The notes: generated by a model not told the origin, from the letters alone. Positions 13,764 to 22,860 are shown, numbered from the stretch's first letter. The stretch is DNA of 34,567 bases from Bacteroidia bacterium (GCA_030430535.1 JAUIKY010000038.1:1-34567); one strand, 5' to 3'. Program-made: numbers and translations.

Positions 13764-15830
13764 ATGAACAAACCAAAACGATATACCGTAACTACAGCAT
13801 TGCCATATACTAACGGCCCCATTCATATTGGCCATTTAGCGGGTGTTTATGTGCCTGCCGATATTTATGTGCGCTATTTACGATTAACAGGCAACGATGT
13901 GGCCTTTATTGGTGGAAGCGACGAGCACGGCGTTCCTATTACCATTAAGGCAAAGAATGAAGGCGTGTCGCCGCAGGATGTGGTGGATAAATACCATGCC
14001 ATTATTAAAAAATCGTTTGAGGATTTTGGGATAACTTACGATAACTATTCCCGTACTTCAGCACCAATTCATCATGAAACCGCTTCAGAATTCTTTAAAA
14101 CCCTGTACGATAAAGGCGAATTTATTGAGGAAACCACCGAGCAATTGTATGACGAAAAAGCCAACCAGTTTTTGGCCGACCGTTTTGTAACGGGAACTTG
14201 CCCAAAATGTGGCAACGAAGAAGCCTACGGCGACCAATGCGAAAGCTGCGGAACCAGTTTGAATGCCACTGATTTAATCAATCCGAAATCTGCATTAACA
14301 GGCAACGTGCCTACTTTAAAGCAAACCAAACACTGGTTTTTGCCTTTGGATAAATACGAGGATTTTTTAAAGGAATGGATTTTAAAAGGTCATAAAAAAG
14401 ATTGGAAACCTAATGTGTACGGACAAGTAAAATCTTGGATTGACGACGGATTGCGCCCACGTGCGGTAACACGGGATTTAGATTGGGGTATCCCTGTGCC
14501 GGTTGAAGGTGGCGAGGGCAAAGTGCTGTACGTTTGGTTCGATGCACCCATTGGTTATATCTCATCTACCAAAGAATGGGCCGAGCGAGAGGGCAAAGAT
14601 TGGGAGCCGTACTGGAAAGATAAAGACACCAAATTGGTTCATTTTATCGGGAAAGACAATATTGTGTTCCACTGTATTATTTTCCCGGCTATGCTCAAGG
14701 CCGAAGGCAGTTACATTATGCCCGACAATGTGCCGGCCAACGAGTTTTTAAATTTAGAAGGGAATAAACTTTCTACCTCGAAAAATTGGGCGGTTTGGTT
14801 ACCTGACTATTTAAAGGAATTCCCAGGTCAACAGGATGTATTGCGTTATGTGCTGACTGCGAATGCACCGGAAACCAAGGATAACGATTTCACTTGGAAA
14901 GATTTTCAAGCCAGAAACAATAACGAGTTGGTGGCTATTTTTGGGAATTTCATTAATCGAGTAGTGGTGCTGACCAATAAGTATTATAGCGGTATTGTGC
15001 CAGAGCCTTCAGAACTCTCGAAAGTGGATGAGGAAACTTTGGCCGCTGTAAAAGCCTACCCCGATGTGATTGCCAGTTCCATTGAGCGCTACCGTTTTAG
15101 GGAAGCAGGGCAGGAATTGATGAATTTAGCGCGTTTGGGTAATAAATATTTAGCAGACGAAGAACCTTGGAAAGTCATAAAAACAGATGAGGCGCGTACC
15201 CAAACCATTATGTACGTGGCGCTTCAAATCGCTTCGGCATTGGCCGTTTTAAGCGAGCCGTTTTTGCCGTTCACTTCAGAAAAACTTAAAAATATCCTTA
15301 ATATCACGTCGAGCGGAGTCGAGACGTCTTGGAACGATATCAGCAACAAAGAGATACTCCTTCCCGCGGGTCACCAAATCAATAAAGCAGAATTGTTGTT
15401 TTCTAAAATAGAAGATGAAACCATCCAAAAACAATTGGATAAGTTGGAAGCTAGCAAAAAGGCGAATGAAGCAGCCAACAAAGCGGTTGAACCTCAAAAG
15501 GACACTATTACTTTTGAAGATTTCACAAAACTCGATATTCGTGTGGGCACTATTTTAGAAGCCGAAAAAATGCCAAAAGCTAAAAAGCTGTTGGTGTTAA
15601 AAGTCGATACGGGTATTGATGTACGCACCATTGTTTCGGGCATTGCCGAAAGTTTCACCCCCGAAGAAGTGGTCGGCAAACAAGTCACTGTGTTAGTGAA
15701 TTTAGCACCACGAAAATTACGCGGTGTAGAAAGCGAAGGCATGATTTTAATGACCGAAACTGCCGATGGTAATTTGGTTTTTGTTAATCCGAGCGATGCC
15801 AAAGTGCCGAATGGTTTACAGGTGAGTTAA
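13764..15830 (+). CDS. metG: Methionyl-tRNA synthetase with C-terminal tRNA-binding domain
   Basis: 688 residues, full length for the bacterial dimeric form. The class I HIGH signature is at 21-24 ([10 protein letters not shown]) and the KMSKS equivalent KLSTSK at 335-340. The zinc knuckle C146/C149/C159/C162 is complete (CPKCG...CESCG). An anticodon-binding helical domain follows, then an EMAP-type tRNA-binding domain (about 585-688, [20 protein letters not shown]). It charges tRNA-Met in the cytoplasm. Codons 515-521 (T-S-S-G-V-E-T) coincide with a 22-bp palindromic repeat and look like an in-frame insertion just before the SWNDIS segment at the end of the anticodon domain. The gene is followed by a strong terminator. 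Confidence 0.97.
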   Translation: MNKPKRYTVTTALPYTNGPIHIGHLAGVYVPADIYVRYLRLTGNDVAFIGGSDEHGVPITIKAKNEGVSPQDVVDKYHAIIKKSFEDFGITYDNYSRTSAPIHHETASEFFKTLYDKGEFIEETTEQLYDEKANQFLADRFVTGTCPKCGNEEAYGDQCESCGTSLNATDLINPKSALTGNVPTLKQTKHWFLPLDKYEDFLKEWILKGHKKDWKPNVYGQVKSWIDDGLRPRAVTRDLDWGIPVPVEGGEGKVLYVWFDAPIGYISSTKEWAEREGKDWEPYWKDKDTKLVHFIGKDNIVFHCIIFPAMLKAEGSYIMPDNVPANEFLNLEGNKLSTSKNWAVWLPDYLKEFPGQQDVLRYVLTANAPETKDNDFTWKDFQARNNNELVAIFGNFINRVVVLTNKYYSGIVPEPSELSKVDEETLAAVKAYPDVIASSIERYRFREAGQELMNLARLGNKYLADEEPWKVIKTDEARTQTIMYVALQIASALAVLSEPFLPFTSEKLKNILNITSSGVETSWNDISNKEILLPAGHQINKAELLFSKIEDETIQKQLDKLEASKKANEAANKAVEPQKDTITFEDFTKLDIRVGTILEAEKMPKAKKLLVLKVDTGIDVRTIVSGIAESFTPEEVVGKQVTVLVNLAPRKLRGVESEGMILMTETADGNLVFVNPSDAKVPNGLQVS
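15306..15327. repeat. 22-bp palindromic repeat inserted in frame in metG
   Basis: Arms ACGTC / GACGT surround the core GAGCGGAGTCGA, whose complement TCGACTCCGCTC matches 11 of 12 bases of the core inside the ABM monooxygenase gene (29688-29699). It adds seven codons without shifting the frame. Confidence 0.6.
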
Positions 15831-15855
15831 ACATACAAAAACATCAATCTATTTC

Positions 15856-15887
15856 AAAAAAGCACCTTAGTTAAAAGGTGCTTTTTT
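15856..15887 (+). terminator. Rho-independent terminator of metG
   Basis: GCACCTT-agttaa-AAGGTGC stem flanked by six A and six T, 25 bp after the stop codon. Confidence 0.9.
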
Positions 15888-16081
15888 GTTAATTCCATGT
15901 TAAATATACTTATAGGGATGTTCTCTGAAATCAGATTTTAACCTGTTGCCTTCTAGTGATTTATTGTCGTTTTTATGGAGGTGCGCTTATTTCTTTTGAG
16001 TTAACACTTTTATTATTTGAACATCTTTCGGCGCTATCACATTCGTATATTAACCAAGCATATTAATTAAAAACTGACACG

Positions 16082-16552
16082 ATGAAAAAATTACTTTTAT
16101 TACTTGTTTCAATTAGTGTTTTGTCCTGTGGGGCATCAAAAACGGTTCGTGCATCCAAAAAAGTCCTTAAGGGCAATTGGGTGTTGAACAACATTAGTTA
16201 CAGCGAGGCTGGCACGTATAACGTTACACTTTTGGATGACGCCTCAAAAGCCTGTTTTGAAGGCAGTGCTTGGCAGTTTATCCCAAATAACAACACCGGG
16301 GTTTACAACATTGGTGATGTAGGTTGCCAAACCGGCGAAAGGCATTTTGTGTTTACCATTGATGAGGTTAATGAAGAAACCGGACTTTACGATTTCTTAT
16401 TGAAGCCCACCAACGAAAAGCACAAATCGGAAACCAACAAAGGGTTTAGGTTGAGCTTAACATCACTGTCTGAAAGCATGATGCAATGGCAACAAACCCT
16501 TATGGTAGAAGGAAAGCCCTTCACTATTACAATGAATTTCACTAAGCAATAA
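16082..16552 (+). CDS. Lipocalin-like lipoprotein
   Basis: 156 residues. The lipoprotein signal ends VLSC-GASK (C16). The mature part starts LKGNWVLNNISYSE, the G-x-W turn of lipocalin-like domains in Bacteroidota, and goes on with strands such as SAWQFIPNNNTGVYNI, RHFVFTIDE, FRLSLTSLSESMMQW and KPFTITMNFTKQ. The fold assignment (lipocalin-like) rests on this pattern. It is probably tethered to the outer membrane; ligand unknown. The OmpA-like lipoprotein gene follows 147 bp downstream on the same strand, and the pair is a common Flavobacteria arrangement, suggesting co-expression in envelope maintenance. Confidence 0.8.
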   Translation: MKKLLLLLVSISVLSCGASKTVRASKKVLKGNWVLNNISYSEAGTYNVTLLDDASKACFEGSAWQFIPNNNTGVYNIGDVGCQTGERHFVFTIDEVNEETGLYDFLLKPTNEKHKSETNKGFRLSLTSLSESMMQWQQTLMVEGKPFTITMNFTKQ

Positions 16553-16699
16553 AAGATAGAAATTATGAAATGAGCCATAACAATTAAGTTGATGCCAACC
16601 GAAACCGAAGGTTCAACGACTCCATAAAAATAAAAAAGGGAGTTAAATGTTTAATGGCGAATTACATATAATCAATTAAAAACAAATAAAAATAAACAG

Positions 16700-17404
16700 A
16701 TGAAAAGATTTATAAATAAAACGTCCATTTTAATGTTAGTTGCTGTTTTGGCTATTAGTTTCACTAATTGTAAAGCAGTACAGAATGCCAATAATAAGCA
16801 AAAAGGAGCCGTAATCGGTACTGCTGGTGGTGCTATTTTAGGAGCCATTATTGGTAACAACGTTGGTAAAGGCGGTAATGGCGAGCTGGGTGCCGTAATT
16901 GGTGGTGTTGTTGGTGGAACCGCGGGCGTTCTTATCGGAAACAAAATGGATAAACAAGCCCAAAAAATTGAGGAGGAAATCCCCGGAGCCGAAGTAGAAC
17001 GTGTTGATGACGGTATTGTAGTGACTTTTGATGAAAGTAGTGGGGTGTATTTTGACACGAACAAATACAATATTAATTCAGCATCACAAGCTACCTTAAA
17101 CAAACTTATTGGCGTATTTAAGGAATATCCGGACACGAATATTTTGGTAGTTGGGCATACCGATAGCCAAGGTTCGGAAGAATACAACATGACATTATCG
17201 AAAAACCGGGCTTATGCCGTAACCAATTACCTGTCTAATAACGGCATTAGTAACGGTAGGTTAACCACTAACTGGTTTGGTGAAACACAGCCTATGCACG
17301 ATAATTCTACTGCAGCAGGTAGAGCTAAAAACCGTCGTGTAAATGTGGCTATTTTGCCTAACGAAAAAATGATTGAAGATGCTAAAAATCAAGCAGGAGA
17401 ATAG
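16700..17404 (+). CDS. OmpA-family peptidoglycan-associated lipoprotein with glycine zipper
   Basis: 234 residues. The lipoprotein signal ends at C24 (ISFTNC-KAVQ). Residues 35-85 form a glycine-zipper segment (GAVIGTAGGAILGAIIGNNVG repeated as GAVIGGVVGGTAGVLIGNKM). The C-terminal OmpA domain (about 110-228) includes VYFDTNKYNINSASQATLNKL and the peptidoglycan-binding VVGHTDSQGSEEYNMTLSKNRA and GRAKNRRVNVAI. It should sit on the outer membrane and bind diaminopimelate of the cell wall. The OmpA fold residues (D in GHTD, R in NRR) are all present, so it looks functional. Confidence 0.93.
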   Translation: MKRFINKTSILMLVAVLAISFTNCKAVQNANNKQKGAVIGTAGGAILGAIIGNNVGKGGNGELGAVIGGVVGGTAGVLIGNKMDKQAQKIEEEIPGAEVERVDDGIVVTFDESSGVYFDTNKYNINSASQATLNKLIGVFKEYPDTNILVVGHTDSQGSEEYNMTLSKNRAYAVTNYLSNNGISNGRLTTNWFGETQPMHDNSTAAGRAKNRRVNVAILPNEKMIEDAKNQAGE

Positions 17405-17424
17405 GGATTTTTTTGATTGATTTT

Positions 17425-17458
17425 AAAAAGGGTTGCTCGTAAAAGAGCGGCCCTTTTT
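17425..17458 (+). terminator. Rho-independent terminator after the OmpA-family gene
   Basis: Stem AAAAAGGG...CCCTTTTT with an inner GCTC/GAGC pair and a terminal T tract, 20 bp after the stop codon. Confidence 0.85.
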
Positions 17459-17483
17459 ATTTTCAATAAACCGCCGAATTCAG

Positions 17484-17491
17484 TAACTTTA
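17484..17491 (+). promoter_or_regulatory. Near-consensus -7 box of the ferritin gene
   Basis: TAACTTTA differs from TAnnTTTG at the last base. It lies 16 bp before the start codon and just after the preceding terminator. Confidence 0.4.
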
Positions 17492-17507
17492 CGTAAAAAC
17501 GTGAATT

Positions 17508-18026
17508 ATGTTATCAAAATCAATAGAAAAAGAGCTCAATAATCAAATCAAAATAGAGGCCGAATCATCTCAAATATATTTGGCTATGGCCTGTTGGGCA
17601 GAAGTTAAAGGCTTGGAAGGCGTTGCTGGTTTTATGTACAGCCAGTCTAATGAAGAGCGCGACCACATGTTAAAACTCATTAAATATGTTAACGAGCGCG
17701 GTGGCCATGCGCAGGTTTCTGCATTGTCGGCGCCAAATGTCACGTTCAACTCATTTAAGGAAATGTTTGAAGAACTCTACAAGCACGAAGTTTTCGTTTC
17801 CGAAAGTATCAACGAATTGGTGCATATCAGCTTACAGGAAAAAGATTATTCAACACACAACTTTTTACAGTGGTACGTCTCCGAACAAATCGAGGAAGAA
17901 GCCATGGCACGTACCATTTTAGACAAAATTAACCTGATTGGTGATGATAAAGGTGGACTCTATTTATTTGATAGAGATATTGAAAATCTGACTGTTAGCA
18001 CGGCCGCTCAACAAAGCCCAGAGTAA
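17508..18026 (+). CDS. Ferritin (non-heme, FtnA type)
   Basis: 172 residues, usual for bacterial ferritin. Ferroxidase ligands are visible: E17 (QIKIEAESSQIYLAMA), E50 and H53 (NEERDHMLK), a Glu near 94 (YKHEVFVSESINELV) and the later QIEEEAMART. It assembles into a 24-mer shell that oxidises and stores iron in the cytoplasm. It is flanked by terminators/promoters on both sides and so is monocistronic. Confidence 0.95.
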   Translation: MLSKSIEKELNNQIKIEAESSQIYLAMACWAEVKGLEGVAGFMYSQSNEERDHMLKLIKYVNERGGHAQVSALSAPNVTFNSFKEMFEELYKHEVFVSESINELVHISLQEKDYSTHNFLQWYVSEQIEEEAMARTILDKINLIGDDKGGLYLFDRDIENLTVSTAAQQSPE

Positions 18027-18067
18027 ATTTTAACATAAAATCTTATTTAGATTAATTAAAAACAAGT

Positions 18068-18075
18068 TATATTTG
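18068..18075 (+). promoter_or_regulatory. -7 box of the small Cys-rich protein gene
   Basis: TATATTTG, a perfect TAnnTTTG match, 24 bp before the ATG. It gives independent support that the 58-residue ORF is a gene. Confidence 0.6.
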
Positions 18076-18099
18076 CGCAGTTTTATTTTCTAAAGCTGC

Positions 18100-18276
18100 A
18101 TGGGAAAAAAGAAAAAAGAAAAAAAGAAGCAAAAAAAAGCGTTGAAAACCTTGCATGAGGCAGGCTTAATTAATGCCAAAAAGGTAAAAAGCAAATGCTG
18201 CGAAAAGTATAAAAAAGGTGAAAACAAACGTTGTGGTAAATGCCCATGTTTCGATTTGCTTAAAAAAGTAGCCTAA
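18100..18276 (+). CDS. Small lysine-rich Cys-cluster protein, 58 residues
   Basis: The N-terminus is almost pure lysine (MGKKKKEKKKQKKALKTLHE). The C-terminus has five cysteines in SKCCEKYKKGENKRCGKCPC, with C-C then C-G-K-C-P-C spacing that could bind zinc or an Fe-S cluster. There is no signal peptide. The basic tail suggests nucleic-acid or ribosome contact. Proteins of this style appear widely in Flavobacteria, but I know no function. It has its own -7 box and terminator. Confidence 0.75.
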   Translation: MGKKKKEKKKQKKALKTLHEAGLINAKKVKSKCCEKYKKGENKRCGKCPCFDLLKKVA

Positions 18277-18326
18277 AATAAACGGTTTATTGCCAAATTT
18301 GGCGTTTCCGTTTTAAATATAAAATC

Positions 18327-18361
18327 AGGCCTGTTGGGTTTTCTTCCCACAGGTCTTTTTT
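18327..18361 (+). terminator. Terminator after the Cys-rich protein gene
   Basis: CCTGT-t-GGG / CCC-ACAGG stem with a single bulge, then a T tract. The -7 box for tex begins four bases later, so terminator and promoter are packed tightly. Confidence 0.8.
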
Positions 18362-18364
18362 ATT

Positions 18365-18372
18365 TACATTTG
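18365..18372 (+). promoter_or_regulatory. -7 box of the tex gene
   Basis: TACATTTG matches TAnnTTTG and lies 28 bp before the ATG. Confidence 0.55.
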
Positions 18373-18400
18373 TTTTGAATTTTTAGACTACAACATCAGC

Positions 18401-20518
18401 ATGATTACCTATATAAAACAGCATACCCAACTTTCTGAAACTTCAATACAAAACACCATTCAGTTATTAAACGAAGATTGCACCGTTCCGTTTATTTCGC
18501 GTTACCGAAAAGAGCGTACGGGAAATTTGGATGAGGTCCAAATTGGAGACATTGTTAAGTTTAAAGAGCAATTTGAAGCTTTGGAAAAACGGAAAAGCAC
18601 CGTCTTAAAAGCTTTGGAGGAGCAAGAGGTGTTAACTCCTGAGCTGAAAAAGAAAATTGAAGCTGCCCAAGATTTAACCACGCTTGAAGATTTATATCTG
18701 CCCTATAAAAAAAGCCGAAAGACAAAAGCTGAAAAAGCGCGCCAAAACGGATTGGAACCCTTGGCAAAAATCATTATGGCACAGAACGCCAACGATGTGG
18801 AGTCGATAGCATTTAAGTATGCAAAAGAAGCCATTAATTCGGTGGATGACGCTTTAGAGGGCGCCAGACATATTATTGCCGAATGGATAAACGAACGTAC
18901 CGACATCAGGAATAACATCCGTTACCAATTGGAGCGTTTTGCAGCCATTTCCACAAAAGTGGTAAAAACGAAAAGTAGTGATGAAGCCGCACAAAAATTT
19001 AAAGATTATTTTGATTGGGAAGAATCGCTAAGCAGAATTCCATCACACCGCTTTTTGGCCATTTTAAGAGCAGAAAAAGAAGGTTTTATCCGTGTTAAAA
19101 TTGAAATTGATGACGAACGTGCGTTAAATAAAATAGAACAACGCATCATAAAATCGAATAACGATTGCGCCCAACAAATTGAGCAAGCCATAAAAGATGC
19201 TTACAAAAGGTTGTTACTGCCATCATTAAGCAATGAAGCTTTGCAAATAGCAAAAGAAAAGGCCGATGATGCTGCCATTTCGGTTTTTGCCAAAAACTTA
19301 AAGCAATTGTTATTGGGCTCGCCATTGGGCGAAAAACGGGTTTTGGCCATAGACCCCGGTTTCCGTACTGGCTGTAAAGTGGTATGCCTCGATGCCCAAG
19401 GGCAATTAAAATACAACGAAACCATTTATCCGCATGCTCCAAAAAACGACAGTGTTGGGGCGATGAAAAAAATCAGTTCGTTGGCCGATGCCTATAAAAT
19501 TGAGGCTATTGCCATTGGTAATGGTACAGCATCACGCGAAACCGAGGCCTTGATCAGAAAAATACGTTTTAAAAATGATATTCAAGTATTTGTAGTAAGC
19601 GAGGCGGGAGCTAGTATTTATTCGGCTTCAAAAATAGCCCGCGAAGAGTTTCCCGATTACGATGTTACGGTTCGTGGAGCCGTTTCCATTGGTCGTCGAT
19701 TGCAAGACCCGTTGGCCGAACTCGTAAAGATTGATGCCAAATCCATTGGTGTAGGTCAGTACCAACATGATGTTGATCAAACTAAGCTCCAAAAAGCTCT
19801 GGAATCCGTGGTTGAAAACTGCGTAAATGCCGTTGGTGTAAACATTAATACGGCAAGTAAAAGTTTGCTAAGTTATGTGTCTGGAATTGGTCCTAAATTA
19901 GCAGAAAACATCTTGAATTACAGAAGCGAAAACGGTGCATTTCCATCAAGAACTGAGATTAAAAAAGTACCACGATTGGGCGATAAAGCTTTTGAGCAGG
20001 GCGCTGCTTTTTTAAGAATTAAGGATGCAAAAAATCCGTTGGACGATTCGGCCGTACACCCAGAAAGTTATGGTTTGGTTGAAAGTATGGCCAAAGATTT
20101 GGGAAAGTCTGTTCAAGACTTGATTGGCAATAAAGAAATGCTTCAAAACATAAATTTAAAAAACTATTGCACCGATTCGGTAGGTTTACCAACACTTCAG
20201 GATATTGTAAATGAATTGGAAAAACCGGGACTCGATATCCGAGAAAAAGCCAAAGTGTTCACTTTCAATCAAAATGTAAAAACCATAAACGACTTACACG
20301 AGGGACAATTGCTTCCCGGAATAGTTAATAATATTACCAATTTTGGATGTTTTGTGGATGTGGGTATTAAGGAAAGTGGGCTCATCCATGTTTCTAATTT
20401 GTCTGACAGCTTTGTAAAAGACGTCAACGAGCATGTGCATTTACATCAACAAGTCATTGTAAAAGTTTTGGACGTCGATATTCCGCGAAAGCGCATTCAG
20501 CTAAAGTTGCATAAATAG
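18401..20518 (+). CDS. Tex-family RNA-binding transcription accessory protein
   Basis: 705 residues, shorter at the N-terminus than many Tex proteins but with the domains in order. These are a helical N-terminal Tex domain (with VPFISRYRKERTGNLDEVQI and LTTLEDLYLPYKKSRKTKAEKA), a YqgF/RNase H-like domain (starting about 314, VLAIDPGFRTGCKVVCLD; IAIGNGTASRETEALIRK), two helix-hairpin-helix motifs (about 480-560, VNINTASKSLLSYVSGIGPKLA) and a C-terminal S1 domain (about 636-703, LPGIVNNITNFGCFVDVGIKE). Tex binds nucleic acid and affects transcription and stress tolerance; its molecular role is not settled. Cytoplasmic. Confidence 0.95.
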   Translation: MITYIKQHTQLSETSIQNTIQLLNEDCTVPFISRYRKERTGNLDEVQIGDIVKFKEQFEALEKRKSTVLKALEEQEVLTPELKKKIEAAQDLTTLEDLYLPYKKSRKTKAEKARQNGLEPLAKIIMAQNANDVESIAFKYAKEAINSVDDALEGARHIIAEWINERTDIRNNIRYQLERFAAISTKVVKTKSSDEAAQKFKDYFDWEESLSRIPSHRFLAILRAEKEGFIRVKIEIDDERALNKIEQRIIKSNNDCAQQIEQAIKDAYKRLLLPSLSNEALQIAKEKADDAAISVFAKNLKQLLLGSPLGEKRVLAIDPGFRTGCKVVCLDAQGQLKYNETIYPHAPKNDSVGAMKKISSLADAYKIEAIAIGNGTASRETEALIRKIRFKNDIQVFVVSEAGASIYSASKIAREEFPDYDVTVRGAVSIGRRLQDPLAELVKIDAKSIGVGQYQHDVDQTKLQKALESVVENCVNAVGVNINTASKSLLSYVSGIGPKLAENILNYRSENGAFPSRTEIKKVPRLGDKAFEQGAAFLRIKDAKNPLDDSAVHPESYGLVESMAKDLGKSVQDLIGNKEMLQNINLKNYCTDSVGLPTLQDIVNELEKPGLDIREKAKVFTFNQNVKTINDLHEGQLLPGIVNNITNFGCFVDVGIKESGLIHVSNLSDSFVKDVNEHVHLHQQVIVKVLDVDIPRKRIQLKLHK

Positions 20519-20543
20519 ACTTTTAGGATAGCGTGCTTTTAAG

Positions 20544-20551
20544 TATCTTTA
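20544..20551 (+). promoter_or_regulatory. Near-consensus -7 box of the cyclase-HDAC operon
   Basis: TATCTTTA, one base off TAnnTTTG, 18 bp before the start codon of the cyclase-family lipoprotein gene. Confidence 0.4.
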
Positions 20552-20569
20552 GAAATAATTCTTTTCAAA

Positions 20570-21391
20570 ATGCTAAAAGTACTCTGTTTATCCTGTTTTG
20601 TTCTGTTGGCAGCTTGCCATTCGAATGCTGAAAAATCCAAATCTGCGGTTTCGGCTTCCGAAGAGGGTCAACAGGAAAGGAAAATTATAGACTTAACCCA
20701 CGAATTTTCGGAAGAAACCGTGTATTGGGTTACGGCCAAAGAATTTGAAATGGATGTGGTAGCGGCGGGCGAAACCGACAAAGGGTTTTACTACGCGGCC
20801 AATAATTTTGCCACCGCCGAACACGGTGGAACGCACATTGATGCACCCATTCACTTTGCAAAAGGCAAGCAGTATGTCAATGAAATTCCGTTGGAAAACC
20901 TGATTGGAAATGCCATGAAAATTGATGTTTCTGAACATGCATTGACCAATCCCGATTATTTGGTTAGTATTGATGATTTTAAACAATGGGAAACCGAACA
21001 TAGTATGCAAATTCCTGAAGGAAGCATTGTGCTGTTGGAAACAGGTTTTTCAAAATATTATCCCGATAAGAAAAAGTATTTGGGCACTGATGAAAGAGGG
21101 CCAGAAGCTGTTAAGTTACTGCATTTTCCGGGGCTGTCGCCCGAAGCCGCCCAGTGGTTGGTCGATAACAGGAATATTAAATCCATCGGTATTGACACCC
21201 CCAGCATCGATTATGGGCAATCACAGTATTTTAAAACACACGTTATTTTGTTGTCTGAAAACATTCCAGCTTTCGAAAATTTAACCAACCTCCACCAGCT
21301 CCCATCAAAAGGTTTTGAAGTCGTGGCCTTGCCCATGAAAATAAAAGGGGGCAGTGGCGCACCGCTACGTATTGTGGCTTTTGTAAATTAG
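20570..21391 (+). CDS. Cyclase-family (kynurenine formamidase-like) lipoprotein
   Basis: 273 residues. The N-terminus is a lipoprotein signal (LLAAC, C16). The cyclase-family metal motif is intact: H85-GGTH89-ID91-APIH95. Supporting blocks are RKIIDLTHEFSEETVYW, PEGSIVLLETGFSKYYPD and KSIGIDTPSIDYGQS. Family members include arylformamidases and other amide/lactone hydrolases using zinc or manganese. Lipid anchoring in the envelope is unusual for kynurenine formamidase itself, so the substrate is probably extracytoplasmic. The HDAC-family gene starts four bases after its stop, showing an operon. Confidence 0.88.
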   Translation: MLKVLCLSCFVLLAACHSNAEKSKSAVSASEEGQQERKIIDLTHEFSEETVYWVTAKEFEMDVVAAGETDKGFYYAANNFATAEHGGTHIDAPIHFAKGKQYVNEIPLENLIGNAMKIDVSEHALTNPDYLVSIDDFKQWETEHSMQIPEGSIVLLETGFSKYYPDKKKYLGTDERGPEAVKLLHFPGLSPEAAQWLVDNRNIKSIGIDTPSIDYGQSQYFKTHVILLSENIPAFENLTNLHQLPSKGFEVVALPMKIKGGSGAPLRIVAFVN

Positions 21392-21395
21392 TGCC

Positions 21396-22301
21396 ATGCT
21401 AAAAATTGCCTATCACCCTATTTATAAACATCCGTTGCCAAAAGGACATCGCTTTCCCATGGCGAAATATGAGCTACTTCCCGAGCAATTGCTTTATGAG
21501 GGTACGTGTACCTATCAAAACTTTTTTAAGCCGATAAGAATGCTTGATGCGGCGCCAATTTTAAAGGTGCACGATCCCATTTATTTTTATGATTTGCTCA
21601 ACTTAACATTAGATCAGCGGGCGGCCAGAAAAATAGGATTTCCATTAAATGAAATGTTGGTGGAACGCGAAATAGTGATTGCCGATGGCACCATTAAAGC
21701 CAGTGAATATGCCCTGAAACATGGTGTAGCCATGAATGTGGCTGGCGGAACACACCACGCTTATTCAAACAGAGGTGAAGCCTTTTGTATGTTTAACGAT
21801 CAGGCCATTGGGGCGCGTTATCTTTTAAACGAAAAATTAGCAAAAAAGGTGTTGATTGTAGATTTGGATGTGCACCAAGGAAACGGAACGGCTGAGATTT
21901 TCCAAGATGACCCCGCTGTTTTTACTTTTTCCATACATGCCAAAGGAAACTATCCGTTTGTAAAAGAGCAAAGTGATTTGGACATTGCTTTGGAAAATAA
22001 TACCGATGATGATGCTTATTTAAACATTTTAAAATCCACTTTACCAAAGCTTGTTGAAGAACAAAAACCAGACTTCATTTACTATCTCAGTGGCGTTGAT
22101 GTGGTAGATTCCGATAAGTTGGGGAAACTGGGAATGACTATTGAAGGCTGTAAAGAACGTGACCGTTTTGTGCTTCAAACCTGCAAAGACTTGAGTATTC
22201 CAGTAATGTGTTCGATGGGCGGCGGATATTCCCCCGATATAAAAACGATTGTAGAAGCCCATGCCAATACATTTCGATTGGCACAGGATATTTTCTTCTA
22301 G
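21396..22301 (+). CDS. Histone deacetylase family protein (acetylpolyamine/acetoin-type amidohydrolase)
   Basis: 301 residues. The arginase-like deacetylase fold is clear: GGTHHAYSNRGEAFCMFND (H120-H121 general acid/base pair), zinc ligands D158 and H160 in IVDLDVHQGNGTAEIF, D235 in YLSGVDVVDSD, and the late GGGYSPD with the transition-state Tyr. Bacterial members deacetylate polyamines, small amides or proteins; the substrate here is unknown. No signal peptide, so cytoplasmic. It is tightly linked behind the cyclase-family lipoprotein gene. Confidence 0.92.
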   Translation: MLKIAYHPIYKHPLPKGHRFPMAKYELLPEQLLYEGTCTYQNFFKPIRMLDAAPILKVHDPIYFYDLLNLTLDQRAARKIGFPLNEMLVEREIVIADGTIKASEYALKHGVAMNVAGGTHHAYSNRGEAFCMFNDQAIGARYLLNEKLAKKVLIVDLDVHQGNGTAEIFQDDPAVFTFSIHAKGNYPFVKEQSDLDIALENNTDDDAYLNILKSTLPKLVEEQKPDFIYYLSGVDVVDSDKLGKLGMTIEGCKERDRFVLQTCKDLSIPVMCSMGGGYSPDIKTIVEAHANTFRLAQDIFF

Positions 22302-22317
22302 TTTTTTAAATATGAAC

Positions 22318-22821
22318 TTATGAAGCCTTTTTTATTAATAGGGATTCATTTGTGGCAATGGCTTGTTTAATTAGTGAATGCCACTTCTCAATGCGTTGTA
22401 TTTCAAAATCTTCAGAGACATCTTTGTCAACGTCAAAAAATTCAAGAAATTCATTGGGTTTGGTTCGCTGTTTAAAGTTCAGCTCTATGCCTAAACGCTT
22501 TAAATGGCTTTTGCCATTTTTACTGGAAGCATATTCCTTTATTATCTGGCTGCTTTCAATTTCGCTTAGCTTTGTTTCAACCGTAAAAGGTTTGTCGTCT
22601 TTAAAATGGATATAGGCTAAGGAATCCTTGTCGCTAATTCCAATAAAATTTTTGCGCCAAATTTCTTGGTGTTTGTAGTTGAAACCGTTGTTTTTTGTTA
22701 AGGCTTTAACTTGCTTTTTTATTTTGGAAGTTTGTTTTGTTCCATTGAAAATAAAAAGTAAAAAAGGAACAAATACGCTTAATACTAAAAGCGTAGAAAT
22801 AATTATTAATGAAGTTTTCAT
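22318..22821 (-). CDS. Membrane-anchored protein of unknown function
   Basis: 167 residues with an N-terminal membrane helix (about 4-26, SLIIISTLLVLSVFVPFLLF) and a charged soluble domain with alternating helices and strands (KKQVKALTKNNGFNYKHQEIWRKN, SLAYIHFKDDKPFTVETKLSEIESSQII). The late segment FEIQRIEKWHSLIKQAIA is a long helix. I do not recognise a family. Convergent with the HDAC-family gene. Confidence 0.7.
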   Translation of the reverse strand: MKTSLIIISTLLVLSVFVPFLLFIFNGTKQTSKIKKQVKALTKNNGFNYKHQEIWRKNFIGISDKDSLAYIHFKDDKPFTVETKLSEIESSQIIKEYASSKNGKSHLKRLGIELNFKQRTKPNEFLEFFDVDKDVSEDFEIQRIEKWHSLIKQAIATNESLLIKKAS

Positions 22822-22860
22822 CTTGTGTATTTTTTTTGATTTTTTGAATAGGGTATTTCG

